Shown here piece after piece: positions 1-10,657 of a stretch of 64,000 nucleotides of DNA. Each line of letters opens with the position of its first letter. Position 1 is the stretch's first letter. Under the pieces are notes generated by a model. It was not told the origin of the DNA, did no database searches, and saw nothing but the letters and a program-made list of their open reading frames with translations. The stretch comes from Tremella fuciformis (Eukaryota; Basidiomycota; Tremellomycetes; Tremellales; Tremellaceae), in the NCBI GenBank assembly GCA_032768795.1, contig CP136490.1, forward strand, positions 1,054,001 to 1,118,000. Direction: 5' to 3'. Position numbers and translations under genes: made by a program.

Positions 1-1081
1 AGACATTCAAGACACGAGTATCGAGTCGGGCATCTCTAGCTAGGATAGCATCCGGATCCAAGGGCAAGAGCAAGAATCGCGATGATGGCTTCATCGGCGG
101 GATCTTGAGTGATTACTCTCCTCCTGACGGCATGGACGACGACCAACCTACGCCCAGCGCGATAGATACGTCGGATCAGCGCGGCCACAATGTCAGTCGT
201 CATGGCGCTATGCGAGTGCTTGACTGACCGCACAGGATTCTTTGGCATATGCTATGAACCTGCACTCGGCGGCCAAAGCCGCTCCCCTCGCAACGCACGC
301 AGCACATACGCATATCTCGCAATCACACGTCCGAGCACATGAGCCAGAAGCGGGACCGTCTGTCCCCCCCATGCCGCCGATGCCGTCCTATTCCGCGCAA
401 GCTCAAGCCCAAGCCCAAGCATATGCCATGCATCTGCAAGCGACCTCATCTCTTACTGCGACACCTCAGCCATATACAACTCTTCCAGCGCCATCGGCTT
501 ACTATGGCCAGTCATTCCCGGCGGGATCCTTCATACAACCCTACACATATCCACCAGCCCCGCCCGCCATGCCTGCTCTCCCACCACCACCGCAACCTGG
601 AGGGATGGGCTGGAGCCGCGAAGCCTTGGCACGATATGCTGAGCTTCGCTTACAGGAGGACCATCGCCGTAGACATATGCAATTGCTCGAGCGCCAGAGA
701 CAACAGCTGGTCGAACTTGGGATCCCCGTTGACGACAACTCGCTGCTGGATCAGCTGTTTGGAACCCATGGTGCATCGGGAGTCAGGCCTCAATCGACAC
801 AACAGCATACACCCCAACAAGCGGCCCTGCAAGCTCCCGCAACGTCTGACACGTTCATCTGGCCGACGCTGGCGTCGGGACCAGGAACCGGACAAAGCCA
901 GACTCCGGGATTGGACCAGAGTCGGAATAACAGCTTTGCACAAGAGGGCGAATTCATTTGGCCTGGAGCCGAACTGCTCCCGAGTCCAGCGTCGACAAAC
1001 GAGCTGGAGGGGAAGAAACGAGATAGGGGAGATGAGGTACTTGACGGCGTGGGCACAGACAAACGGATGAGAGGTGTATAA
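1..1081 (+). CDS. 3' end of a disordered, proline/glutamine-rich protein gene (partial)
   Basis: The frame is open from the window edge (codon starts at multiples of 3) to an exon end at 191. A 44-nt GT-AG intron (192-235) joins it in phase to an exon that runs to the stop at 1079-1081. The visible protein has an acidic patch (DDGFIGG, GMDDDQPTP), then long Pro/Gln/Ala-rich low-complexity stretches. A basic, probably helical stretch around 600-740 (WSREALARYAELRLQ, then HRRRHMQLLERQRQQL) is the only folded-looking part, and a short basic C-terminus follows (KKRDRGDE). I recognise no domain. The composition resembles the disordered tail of a transcription regulator, but that is inference. The gene begins left of the window. 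Confidence 0.6.
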
Positions 1082-1892
1082 TATGCGTCTCGCTGAGCGA
1101 GGGCTTGTATCATATGCTAGAAGGGCGGGTCCTGTACATCGGAGCTGTCCAGCCCTGCGGACCTGTAGCTGCGTTGTATTCCTGGATATGCATCCATGGC
1201 GAGCCAAGACTTTTCGGCGTCGGCGACATTTGACGCAACGATCGCACCATGTCACCATGTCACCACTAGAGTCCCTCGTTCCTCTTACGGGTGCCCACAC
1301 GTCGACACCCACTGTGGGACGCCACTTTGAGTGGGGAATGTTCGGTTTGCTTGCCGTTGAGCATTGCTTGTGTCCCGCCTGGTCGTATATCCGCTCGCTG
1401 GCTGGCTGACTGACAGAGGAAATAGACCCGAAACGTGCATTCACCGGTACAGAGCACGGATAATGAACGAGCAGCCAGAGGGGCGCGGACTAAGCTCTCG
1501 CTCTCGCTCTCAGCCCGAGAAACCCTTAAATAGCCCTGAAGCTGAACTCTGCTCTTCCCCCTGCCCCCACGCCTGCCATGATACGCTCGCGGGGTCCAGA
1601 TCGCGCTAGTCAAGTGGGGATTCAGGGATGTTCCTGATGAGAGCTGCAGCTACCCTGAGAGGTGACGCCGGGCCATGAGGCCCGAGCTGCCCCCGCCCCC
1701 GGGGTGGAGATCATGTCGTATTGCCTACTCGTAATCCCGGGCGTAGCCCGGTCAATTTATGGGCTCGCTTTACACCGTTCCTGTAAAATTCAGACCAAAC
1801 CCCGCGGGAATTTGCATGTGGCTTTCTTCCTCTTTGAGATGTTGTGCTGCCTGGAATATGCTCTGCCGTAACACCAGCCACCTCTACGCACT
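1082..1892. other. Intergenic stretch holding the probable left end of the Helitron
   Basis: No convincing gene is seen. At 1735 the sequence reads A then TCCCGGGCGTAGCCCGG, so a 5'-TC start is followed at once by a 6-bp stem (CCGGGC/GCCCGG, loop GTA). This fits a Helitron 5' terminus placed after an A, and lies 158 bp upstream of the RepHel start codon. A short CTCTCG tandem lies near 1496-1512. Everything left of 1735 is probably host 3' flank. The terminus is a candidate only, since a second copy of the element is needed to fix the ends. Confidence 0.35.
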
Positions 1893-4800
1893 ATGGTCTG
1901 GCAATGCTCCCGAGGCTCACGCTGCAAAGCACCACCTCTTGACCTGTCAGAGCGTCACTTTCGAGTTGGGCACAGCATACGAAAACAATGCGCCTTTTGC
2001 CGCAACAAGACAAGCAATCTTCCTGCGACCCCAGTCCATCCGCGTACACAGACCTGTACCACTTGCGGCTGGCAATTCCAGACACCAAATTTTCGAGATA
2101 GCCAAGGGCGACTACGACGGATGTGTGACTCCTGTCATGCCAATCACAGCGCATCATCTCAAATGCCAGAGAGAAGACGACCTGCCCCTCCGCTCTCACC
2201 TTCATCTGCCACTGGGCTCACCCCACGCAGTGCTCGAGCACAACCTCGCCAGCGGATTCGAGCACCATCCCCTTCACCATATAGGCCTGAGCCTGCCCCC
2301 CTCAGCCTCCAGCCACGCCAGCGTCGCCCACCACAACGGTTTCTGCCGACACCATCTCCCCCTCCAGCTGTGCGGATTGATTACAATATTGGTCAAGAGA
2401 GACCTCCAATCCGGTCCAGATGTTCTCGCTGCCGCAAGATGCTGGAAAACGGTCATTACGATCATGATGCAGAGGGACGAAGGCTGTTGACCTGCCGAAA
2501 ATGCTTGGACTATGTCAATGAAAGGAATCACCGTCAACAACAGATTCCAGATGAGTCTCTATCAACCCTGCCGCCCCCCTCAGCACACACATTCACACCA
2601 GTCTCGTCAAAGGAGGAGGACTATCAATCCAACTGTGTGTCTGAGGAAGCGATTGCGCATATCAAAAACTTTTATGCCGAGCTTGAGAAGGAGAGAATGG
2701 AGACATGCTTGGGCTGCAACGAGAGATGGTTTGGCATGGAAGTGAGAAATGATCGATGTCGAAGATGTGCCAAGGGGCAGTATGAGCAGCGTTTTGGCGC
2801 AAGCAATGGAACAGATCCTGGTTGGTCATTCACTCATGTGCTCAAGTAAGCCAACTGATCTGCAGGGCCGAGTCTTGCTCAGCTTTGTCAGGCTCATGAT
2901 TATCCCATTCCCGAACCACCATCTCAGATCGAGGAGATGCTTCTTGCAACTTATCACATACTCCTGCAAACATGGCAGGTGAACGGCGGGCAGACAAAAT
3001 ACACCGGCCACACTTGCCTCTTTGCACACGACACTGGGCAGTTCATCACCAAACTTCCTATGGCGCCTGCAGATCTTGACGTGCTGGTCATCCGCCCAGC
3101 CTCTGCCTCAGTCACTACAATCTCACGTCAACCTGAATTTCAAGTCCGGCGTGCGCGCATACTCGACAACCTTCGAGCCCTCCAAAGATTCCATCCTGAT
3201 TACGCGGCAATCGAGGTCAATGATGAGGTCCTGGCTAGCTTGCCTGAGGATGGCTCAGTCTTTGAACAACTGCGGTCAACATCTGTGGAAGATGGGCCTG
3301 ATCATGCCGAGCTTGGGGTCAACACTATGGATGATTCAGCAGAAGAAGAACTCATCACCGAAGCAATGATTCCCAATGTTGGAGAACCAATCAGAGTGGT
3401 CGATGATGTACGCGCCGCGCTGGCCCCACTCGTTCAACAAAACCTCATTTTGACAGCTCCCGTCATCCAAGCATCACTTGTCAACGAGCACGATCCTTCG
3501 AACCCCTTTCTAAGGAGAGCCTTCCCGTTCCTCTTCCCCAGTGGTCAAGGCGATCTTCACTCTTTGCACCTCCATAAGGTAGCGGAGGCCGACTACTTTG
3601 CTCACCTCATACGTTACAAGGATGGAAGATTTGCACAGGACCCTCGCTTCCGGTAGGTCACATCCAGCAACAACCACTTTGCTGATAGCGAAGATACTAT
3701 GCTTTCAATTGCATCATGAGGTGGCGGGCAAAGCGAGCTGCAGGCTTCTATGTCAGTCGGCATGATGATGACCGAGAGTTGGTCGCCTCCGACTTTGCAG
3801 ATCTTCTGGAAGGAGATGCACGGGAGCTTGCAGCCAGGATACGCCGGCATGGCAGCATGCTTCTTGGTACTGGACCCTATTGGGGCAGGCAGAGCAAAAA
3901 TCTACAAGCAATGATCCGACAACTTGGCACACCTCACGCTTTCATCACTCACTCTGCTGCCGACATCCAATGGCCCGACCTGCATTTGCACATGCCCACT
4001 CTTACCCCTCCATCTCTCTCAGAAGCAGAACGGCAGCGTCACAATGCTCGAAATATCAACAAGAATCCCGCTATTGCAGCGTGGTGGTTTCAACGAAGAT
4101 GGTCACTCTTCTTCCGGCTTGTGATCAAACCATTGTTCGACGTGCAAGAGCATTGGTTCCGCTACGAGTGGCAGCACCGAGGTTCAAGCCATGTCCACGG
4201 TCTCATATGGCTAAATGGGGCACCATCGCCTGACAATCTCGATATCAGCAACAGCGAGACAGTCAATGCCTTCCTCGACTACTGGGGTGCGCGTGTGTGT
4301 GCAGTCAACCCAAAGGCTCAGGAGCAGCCAGCCCCGGTACATCCATGTGCCATCTCCCCAGCCGACCTGACCTTCACTCATCGAGACCTGGCCCAGATCC
4401 TTAATCGAGTCCAGCACCACACCCGATGTACGACATACTGCCTCCGACGCAAGAAGGGTTCCCCGCCAAATGCACCTCTACAGTGCCGATTTGCTTTCCC
4501 CAAAGAAGACTGCGACACTCCACATCTCACCATTGGCAGCACGGGCAACAAGGTGCTTGTTGTCGAACGGAACAACCCCTTGCTCAATCACTACAACCCT
4601 GTCTTGATCCTTGGCTGGCGCGCAAACCTTGACATCAGTCCATGTACTGAACCGCATGCTGTGGCAACGTACATCGCCAAGTATGCGTCAAAGGCCGAGA
4701 AGCCTTCGTTGGCCTTTGGGGAGGTTATGATGACAATTGCAAGGCGGGTTGAAGAGGACACCTCTGCCCGCATTGTTTTCCAGAAGATGCTCAGTCGTAT

Positions 4801-7179
4801 CCTGACGGAACGGGACTACAGTGCACAGGAGGTGTGTCATCAATTGCTTCTTTGCAAGATGGTCTCTGCCTCGCGGGAGTTTGTCTCACTCTGCTTGTTG
4901 GAGAACCGGCAGCGGCGCATCAGAGGACAAGAGGACGGAGAACAAGATACAGAGGCATTGGAGGAGAGTGATATGCGCGACGCCTACGAGCAGCGGCACG
5001 AGCAGTATATCAATCTCAGTCTCTACGAGTGGTACAAAGACTATCGACGGGTTGGCAGAAGGATAAGCAAGCGAAAACACTCAGCAATTGTCACGCTTTG
5101 GCCCCCATACCACCCAGGACCGGAGGGATCGGATGCGGCAGATAATTGGAGTCGAGCAAAGCTACTCCTTCATCATCCTCACCGAGCAACAGCAGATCTC
5201 AAAAATCCTGCAGAGACATGGGAAGCGGCGTATCAACGATGTCTTCTGGACCACCCTGAGGGGCACAAGGACACTCTTCCATTGCGGCCTGCTCGGGAAC
5301 ACGGCACTCGGCAGGACACTCAAGATGAGGAATGGTCAGATCCGGAGGAGGAAGAGGAGGAGCAAGAGAGGGAGGATTGGCAGGTGTATGCAGGGATAGC
5401 ACCTGGGCTGGCGGGCCATGATATGGACGGTCCTGCATTTGGCTTCCGACTGATTGATGCGGAGGAGGATTGGCATGCCCTCGGTGGTCGGATTGGTGGA
5501 GAAGAATTGTCTGTTAGAGGAGCGTTCATTGACGCCGCAAAACGTTCAGTAGGTGCTTCTGCAGATTGATTGTTGAGTTGCTGAGGCTGACGCTGTAGGA
5601 CCAGCAGACCATCACCCGCGTGCCCGTCAACATTGCCAGTCTGAACCCCATACAATCCCAGGTGCACAGCAAGGTGTGCCGACATGCTCAAGCCGTACTT
5701 CATGGCCGCATTGTCAAACCTTTCCTGCTCAACATTGATGGTACAGCAGGCACAGGCAAATCCTTCTTGATCGATGCGATATCTCAAAGCCTGAATGAAA
5801 TGGCCCCGCCTCATGCTGCAAACCCACTTGTTCGTCGCTTGGCACCAACAGGTGTTGCTGCGTTCAACATTGGTGGAGAAACCTATCACTCAGCTCTACG
5901 CTTGAAAATTGGAGCCGATGCAGAGGAGCATGGCATTGGGGATGGACTTGGTGCGCTGCAAGAAGCATGGACGGGCACACAATACCTCATCATCGACGAG
6001 AAGAGCATGGTTGGACGACGCGCCTTTGGTCTCATGGATCGGATGTTTCGCCAAATCTTCCCGCAAGCCAGCCACCTCCCTTTTGGCGGGCTATCTGTCC
6101 TGCTGTTTGGAGATTTTGGCCAGCTTCCGCCTGTGGGCGACACCCCGTTGTTTGTCACCACCCTTGACCGCGGGACAACATATCCCAAAATGCTCTCAAA
6201 TCAAGGTCGACAGGCATATCTGGCATTCAATGAGAGTATTGAGCTCACAGCCATCATGCGTCAATCTGATTGTGACGACACTACGCTTGCTTTCAAGACT
6301 ACTCTTGGTCGACTACGAGAAGGTACGCCAACCGAGGACGACTATCGCCTACTATCATCTCGATTCTGGACGGCACTCCCAATCACAGATCGACAGCGCT
6401 TTGAAAATGCTCTTTGCCTAGCAGCCACCAAACAGATGGTGCACGAAATTAATGTTGACAACCTGCATCGGGCACAGAAGCCAGTTCTTCGATGTGTTGC
6501 ACGGTCAACTGGACCTGGGGCAACAAGGGCATCGGAGGATGAGGCAGGTGCGGCCCAAATCATATATCTGATGGTGGGTGCAAAGGTTATGCTGACACGT
6601 AACATCTGGACGGCAAAAGGACTCACCAACGGGGCAATGGGAGTGGTCGACTCCATCATCCTTGCCCCTGGGGACTCGCCGCAGCATACCACTCCTGCTG
6701 TGGTAATGGTTGAGTTTGCAGCCTACTCGGGACCATCACAATGGCACAATACTTACGGCAAACCTCTGGTTCCAATCACACCGTATACCACAACCTGGGA
6801 GGGGACAGGTGGGGCAAGGTGCTCTCGCCGTCAGCTACCCCTTCGGCTCGCATATGCAGTCACAATACACAAATCCCAAGGGGTCACCCTTGACAGGGTG
6901 ATAATCAACATTGGCGAGAAAGAGTTCAACCGGGGTTTGACTTTTGTTGCGGTCTCGCGTTCCAAGAGATTGGATGGTATCGCTTTCCGCCCTGGGTTTG
7001 CCTGGGAGAGATTGCAGTGCCTGCAGCCTAAACAACGATCAGCGTCATCCGACAACGCAAGCAAAGCAAAAGCAGATGAGGCTCGTCGACGGAGGCTGGG
7101 ATTTACCATTGAACCGGTCTTCTTGGACAATCTTGCATCTACAGGTACGCCGGTCATTTCTGATGCTGCCTGTTCTTGA
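1893..7179 (+). CDS. Helitron RepHel: HUH rolling-circle nuclease fused to PIF1-like helicase
   Basis: This is the Helitron transposase, which nicks and joins DNA through a two-tyrosine HUH nuclease and unwinds it with a 5'-3' SF1B helicase. I place exons at 1893-2820, 2866-3652, 3694-5548 and 5599-7179. The introns are 45, 41 and 50 nt, all GT-AG, and the joins restore family motifs (for example FR then YYAFN across intron 2). The total is 1716 codons without a stop. N-terminal CxxC pairs (near residues 33, 55, 78, 176 and 271) look like zinc fingers. A Helitron-like N domain follows (GTPHAFITHSAADIQWPDL). The HUH motif SHVHG is near residue 737 and the two tyrosines (TYIAKYASK) near 897. 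The helicase has Walker A GTAGTGKS (about 1237), Walker B LIIDEKS (about 1321), VTIHKSQG and FVAVSRSK (about 1638). All key residues are present, so it may be active. Confidence 0.9.
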
Positions 7180-8704
7180 CTTTGTCCCAACTACTTTGAA
7201 ACTTACCAGTAATCTGACAGGCAGAGCCCCACCTGTCCACGTCGTGAAATGTCTTTCCAGGCTCAAGCCAGCAAGCCAAAGTGCCATGAAGGTCTGTCGG
7301 TCCTCTCCATATGATTTCCACCCAGCCATTGGCAGCCGCATGTCCAACCACCACGCCTAGCTCAGGCCACCAGAACTCTCCACCATGGATAGACTTGCTG
7401 ACCCGAGGTAGTTGTGCTCCAAATCTCCCATGTAATACGGGACCAGCAAAGAACATACCGATGTTGAATGGGGATCGGTCTTTGTCACAGTGGGGTGTGT
7501 TGGAGAAGCCACTACGGGTGACAGTGAAGTTGTTGGCGCCAGTTGTAACCCCGGGCTGGAGAGTATCAAAGCGGGGGATTTGATGAGAAGCAGCATATCC
7601 GTCTGTTGCTCGGTAGGCACTTGGATAGATGGTGTTGAAGCGAGTGTTGAAGTATTTTGCCGCGGTTGGCATCTCCCTCTCCAACTCCTCCATGACACAT
7701 TGCGCGTCCCGCTGAGCTTTGTAGCGAGTGATGCCTCCCCCCTTTTGGTAGGAATTCCTCCATCCATACTCAGCCATCACACCGTGAGGGGCGGCCTTGG
7801 CACCATGAGCGTGAGAGGCTCCATTGGTTGAGATGATGTTGTTGGTTGTCCGGGAGACAAGGTCAACCAGGCTCATGACATGGAGGACCTCGGCCTGCTG
7901 AGCTTCAGACAGATCGGAAAGGAGTCGGTAGTTGACAATGCCAAACACCTCGTGCGTGTTTGCATTGACCAAAATGTTGTAACCATCGTGCAGCTCGACA
8001 AGCGGTGGGATACCATCCATTTTGAGTTTATGCTTGATCTCTGGCAGAGAGACAAAGCCATAGCGTGCTGGGTTGGTGGCATTGGTGGCACAAACATCAC
8101 GGGCTGCCGCAAGACGAGAGGGATGCGGTGTGCAGTGATGTATGCGGATTGATGTGTCGGTCCGGTCCAGCCCAAGGAGTATGGCAAGATGGGGTGCGAG
8201 GGTGAAGGTGTGATTCTGCTTCTGCTCTGCTTGGAGCTTGGCCCGAGCATATGCTCGTCGTTGGCTACGTGTGTGTCGAGCTATGCCCTCCATCAGCTTT
8301 TGTAGCAAGAAGGCCAGACAATGCCTGATGGGAAGGCAGAGCAGTGGCGACAAGCCATGCCCACACCTTGCCCAAACCCTTGAGCAACACCCGCAGGGAT
8401 GTGCCACATAGAGCAGTGCAGACAGAGAGGGGTGATGTCTGTTGAGCAGGCAGAGCAGTGGCGACAAACCATGCCCACACCGCACCCAAACCCTTGAGCA
8501 ACACCCGCAGGGATGTGCCACATAGAGCAGTGCAGACAGAGAGGGGTGATGTCTGTTGAGCAGGCAGAGCAGTGGCGACAAACCATGCCCACACCACACC
8601 CAAACTCCTGAGCACCACCTGCAGAGGTGTGCCACAGAGAGCGGGGCAGACTGGGAGGGTGGTGGAAGGGAAAGCTTACCCTTGGCAATAGTGGCCCCGG
8701 GCAA
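7154..8704 (-). CDS. TET/JBP-like 2OG-Fe(II) dioxygenase (putative 5-methylcytosine oxidase)
   Basis: The C-terminal half matches the fungal Tet-like oxygenase fold. GFSNTPHCDKDRSPF supplies the iron-binding HxD (about 7480-7495), GGEFWWPELGVVVG is the strand region, and WRGPTDLHGT supplies the distal His (about 7283-7294). Family members oxidise methylcytosine or thymine in DNA using 2-oxoglutarate and Fe(II). Fungal copies are known to travel with KDZ transposons. Here no KDZ transposase is seen and the partner is a Helitron. The N-terminus is unresolved: the frame is open through a 114-bp tandem repeat that could be an intron (donor GTAAGC near 8674, acceptor near 8318) or coding. A GTAAGT donor near 7214 leaves the C-terminus uncertain too. 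The 3' end overlaps the helicase gene tail to tail. The call rests on motif layout. Confidence 0.75.
   Translation of the reverse strand: MPGATIAKGKLSLPPPSQSAPLSVAHLCRWCSGVWVWCGHGLSPLLCLLNRHHPSLSALLYVAHPCGCCSRVWVRCGHGLSPLLCLLNRHHPSLSALLYVAHPCGCCSRVWARCGHGLSPLLCLPIRHCLAFLLQKLMEGIARHTRSQRRAYARAKLQAEQKQNHTFTLAPHLAILLGLDRTDTSIRIHHCTPHPSRLAAARDVCATNATNPARYGFVSLPEIKHKLKMDGIPPLVELHDGYNILVNANTHEVFGIVNYRLLSDLSEAQQAEVLHVMSLVDLVSRTTNNIISTNGASHAHGAKAAPHGVMAEYGWRNSYQKGGGITRYKAQRDAQCVMEELEREMPTAAKYFNTRFNTIYPSAYRATDGYAASHQIPRFDTLQPGVTTGANNFTVTRSGFSNTPHCDKDRSPFNIGMFFAGPVLHGRFGAQLPRVSKSIHGGEFWWPELGVVVGHAAANGWVEIIWRGPTDLHGTLACWLEPGKTFHDVDRWGSACQITGKFQSSWDKVKNRQHQK
8334..8660. repeat. 114-bp tandem repeat, three units
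   Basis: Units start at 8334, 8448 and 8562, giving an exact 114-bp period. The first two are nearly identical and the third is diverged and shorter. Because 114 is divisible by three, every frame stays open in phase across units. In one minus-strand frame (ORF 8775 to 8293) each full unit encodes a Cys-rich block, CRHCSACSTDITPLCLHC, which looks like a metal-binding knuckle. In the dioxygenase frame it gives a Leu/Cys-rich block instead. It may be intronic in the dioxygenase gene. Confidence 0.9.
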
Positions 8705-8816
8705 GGGCGTGCCGTTGGTGCTGAGAGGAGTGGCGACAGTTGCTGAAGGACAATTGTGTGAGGGGAAGCTTTCATCTAAGAATCAGCATGAGTCAAGCCT
8801 AAGTCTGCATAGATAG

Positions 8817-9811
8817 CTATTCCCAGCGTGCAATCTTGGCCTTCAGCCATTGCACCTCCCTCTTCACATCTTTGTAAGCTGCTCTGGCTTGACCAAGGTT
8901 GAGTCTGGCTTGCACAACTCCAACCTGAGCAGTGCTCAACTCACCCTCCTTCTCCGCCAACAGCTCTTTCCACTGCCTCTTTGTCTTCTTCCCCTTGGCC
9001 TCTGAGCTCTGAATGTCCATGCCCTCCAAGTCCTTCCTCTGTCTTTTCTTCTCCCTCTCCTTCTCCTTCTCCCTCTCCTTCTCCTTCTCCCTCTCCTCCT
9101 TCCTCTGTCTGGCATAGTCGGCATAGATCTTCTTGAACTGCTCCTGTTCCTTCTGAGTCAAAGGTCTCTCCCAGCCAGGGTGATCCTTGTGCTCCAGTAT
9201 AGAGAAGTCGAGGTTGGCTGGAGGAGAGGGGACATGCTTGGGCAGAGGTGTAGTTTTGCTGACAGAGTGGTGGTGGTAGATGTCCAGACACTCCTCTGGC
9301 TGAGGGCTGTCTGGGTTCTTGACAAAGAAGTCCAGAGACACAGCTTCATCCGCCTCACAGCCATAGCCCCAGTAATGGACAAGCCATTTGGCCGTACCAG
9401 GGTGGTAGGAGTGGATGAAGTGTGTCCAGAACTCGCCTATGCATCAGCAATGCCCTATGCATGCATGAGAAGGAAGGGTGGAAAAAGGTATGCATGAAAA
9501 GGTGTGGAAATGAAGGAAAGGTGGAATAACGAGTGCGTACCATCAACCGGAGTCTCCTCACGATCATTCTCCAGCTTCGAAGCATCTTTTCCTTCCTCAT
9601 CCGAGTCCAAAATCTCAAAAATCTCCTTTTCACCCGCCTCGGTGGCCTCCTGACCGGTTTCGTGGGTCTCGTGGGTCTCGTGGGTCTCGCTGCGGGTCTC
9701 GGCGGTCTCGGCAGGGTTCGAGGATGACCTAACGGCCTCGAAATCAGACAGATCGGACGGGTTGCTCGACTCAGACTCGCTCTCGATGATTCGACGCCTT
9801 CGGAGGGGCAT
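8817..9811 (-). CDS. Acidic and coiled-coil protein of unknown function, probable Helitron cargo
   Basis: Translation starts at 9811 (MPLRRRRIIESESES) in an exon ending near 9540 with a GTACGC donor. The acceptor at about 9436 gives exon 2, which starts EFWTHFIHSYHPG and stops at 8817. Exon 1 is acidic, with a Thr-Glu-rich tandem (HETHETHET) and the acidic patch ILDSDEEGKD. Exon 2 has a segment WLVHYWGYGCEADEAVSLDFF that loosely recalls a chromo-type core, though I would not call it a chromodomain. A charged helix follows (repeated EKEREKEK, about 9045-9110), then a helical C-terminus suited to a coiled coil. It lies directly upstream of the dioxygenase on the same strand. I recognise no family. 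Confidence 0.55.
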
Positions 9812-10657
9812 GGTGATAGCGTGCAGAGTCAGTGGGATAGTGAGTAGAATGTTTTCAGTGATGAGTGCAGTTCTGAAAGTGGGTGGGAAAAGGCTGAAAA
9901 CAGGGTCTCGCAGAATATCCCCACAGAATCGGCCGCTCCACTGCCCGACGCTCATTGGTTGTTTACCTCTTCTCATCGTACTCACTTCTGACTTCTCATC
10001 GTGCCATCCGTCAATCGCTACGCCCGGCCGCATCGCCTCGCCTTCGAGTCGATCCACCTAGTCCTCGACCTTACCTCCAGAGTACCTACCACTCCATAAG
10101 CCCCCCACCCTCTGGGTTGCTCATCATCGTCTGCATCCACGTCCTTGTTCTCGTCGTTGTATCTTTTGTGCCCGATCACGCACAGCCATCATCAGCGGAT
10201 CACGGGACGACGGACTGTGCCGGCATCAATCGTGCTGCCATCCGCGCCTCTGAAAAGTCTTGGCGTTTTCCCACCTCCATCGGCCAACAGGCCAACGCCG
10301 CCAGACGCCGACTCGACACACAGCACCGTATCGTATTAATCGCGCATTGTTTCTTGCTCATTTGCACGACAGTCGGCTCCTTCTCTCAACTTGTGGGATC
10401 TCTCGATCACGGTTTTGGCGGACCCCTCGCTTGTTGGCCATTTTCGGGCAGGAAAGAGGCCCGCAGCGGAAGCACTTCTTTGCCTGTCTTTCCGCAGTGG
10501 GATCAGCTCGAGTCGCCATTTAGAAGTGCCAGATCATATCGCCTTCGACTCCAATCGCTTTCTCGCCACTTCGATCTTCGCAGCACAGCTGGAGCTGCAG
10601 TAACGTCGTTGGTGGAGCGGTTCCCTACTCTAAACCCCCAGTGGCAGCAGTGGCAAC
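9812..10657. promoter_or_regulatory. Divergent intergenic region; probable promoter and 5' UTR of the gene at 10658
   Basis: No gene is convincing in this 846-bp stretch. An inverted CCAAT box (ATTGG) is at about 9953-9957. The right edge of the Helitron should fall somewhere in here. CTAG before T at 10057-10060 and an inverted partial match to the element's left hairpin near 10018-10028 are the only hints. The long leader upstream of 10658 contains several out-of-frame ORFs that I take as chance. Confidence 0.4.

Larger units (their letters stand above)
1735..9811 (+). mobile_element. Autonomous Helitron with RepHel and two minus-strand cargo genes (limits approximate)
   Basis: The element is defined by the RepHel gene at 1893-7179. 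Two minus-strand genes follow with no gap: a TET/JBP-like dioxygenase whose 3' end overlaps the helicase 3' end, and a coiled-coil protein gene whose start codon is at 9811. Neither resembles the flanking host genes. The next host gene starts at 10658 and its promoter may begin near 9950. Left end candidate: TC at 1735 with a hairpin. Right end: no clean hairpin plus CTRR was found. CTAG before T at 10057-10060 is the only CTAG-T nearby and has no good hairpin. An 11-bp inverted match to the left hairpin (GCTACGCCCGG) lies at about 10018-10028. It is therefore uncertain whether the cargo is truly inside the element. Confidence 0.6.

Noticed and set aside
1608..1612. CTAG before T left of the RepHel gene as a Helitron end
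   Set aside because: It lies on the wrong side for the plus-strand element's 3' end and has no hairpin before it.
2846..2865. A 20-nt intron with donor GTAAGC in the RepHel gene
   Set aside because: It would shift the frame. A 45-nt intron from 2821 removes the same stops and keeps the Helitron motifs in phase.
8940..9110. Possible CRISPR-like or satellite array of CTCCTTCTCC units
   Set aside because: It is a simple coding repeat for Lys/Glu/Arg in the coiled-coil gene, with no spacers.
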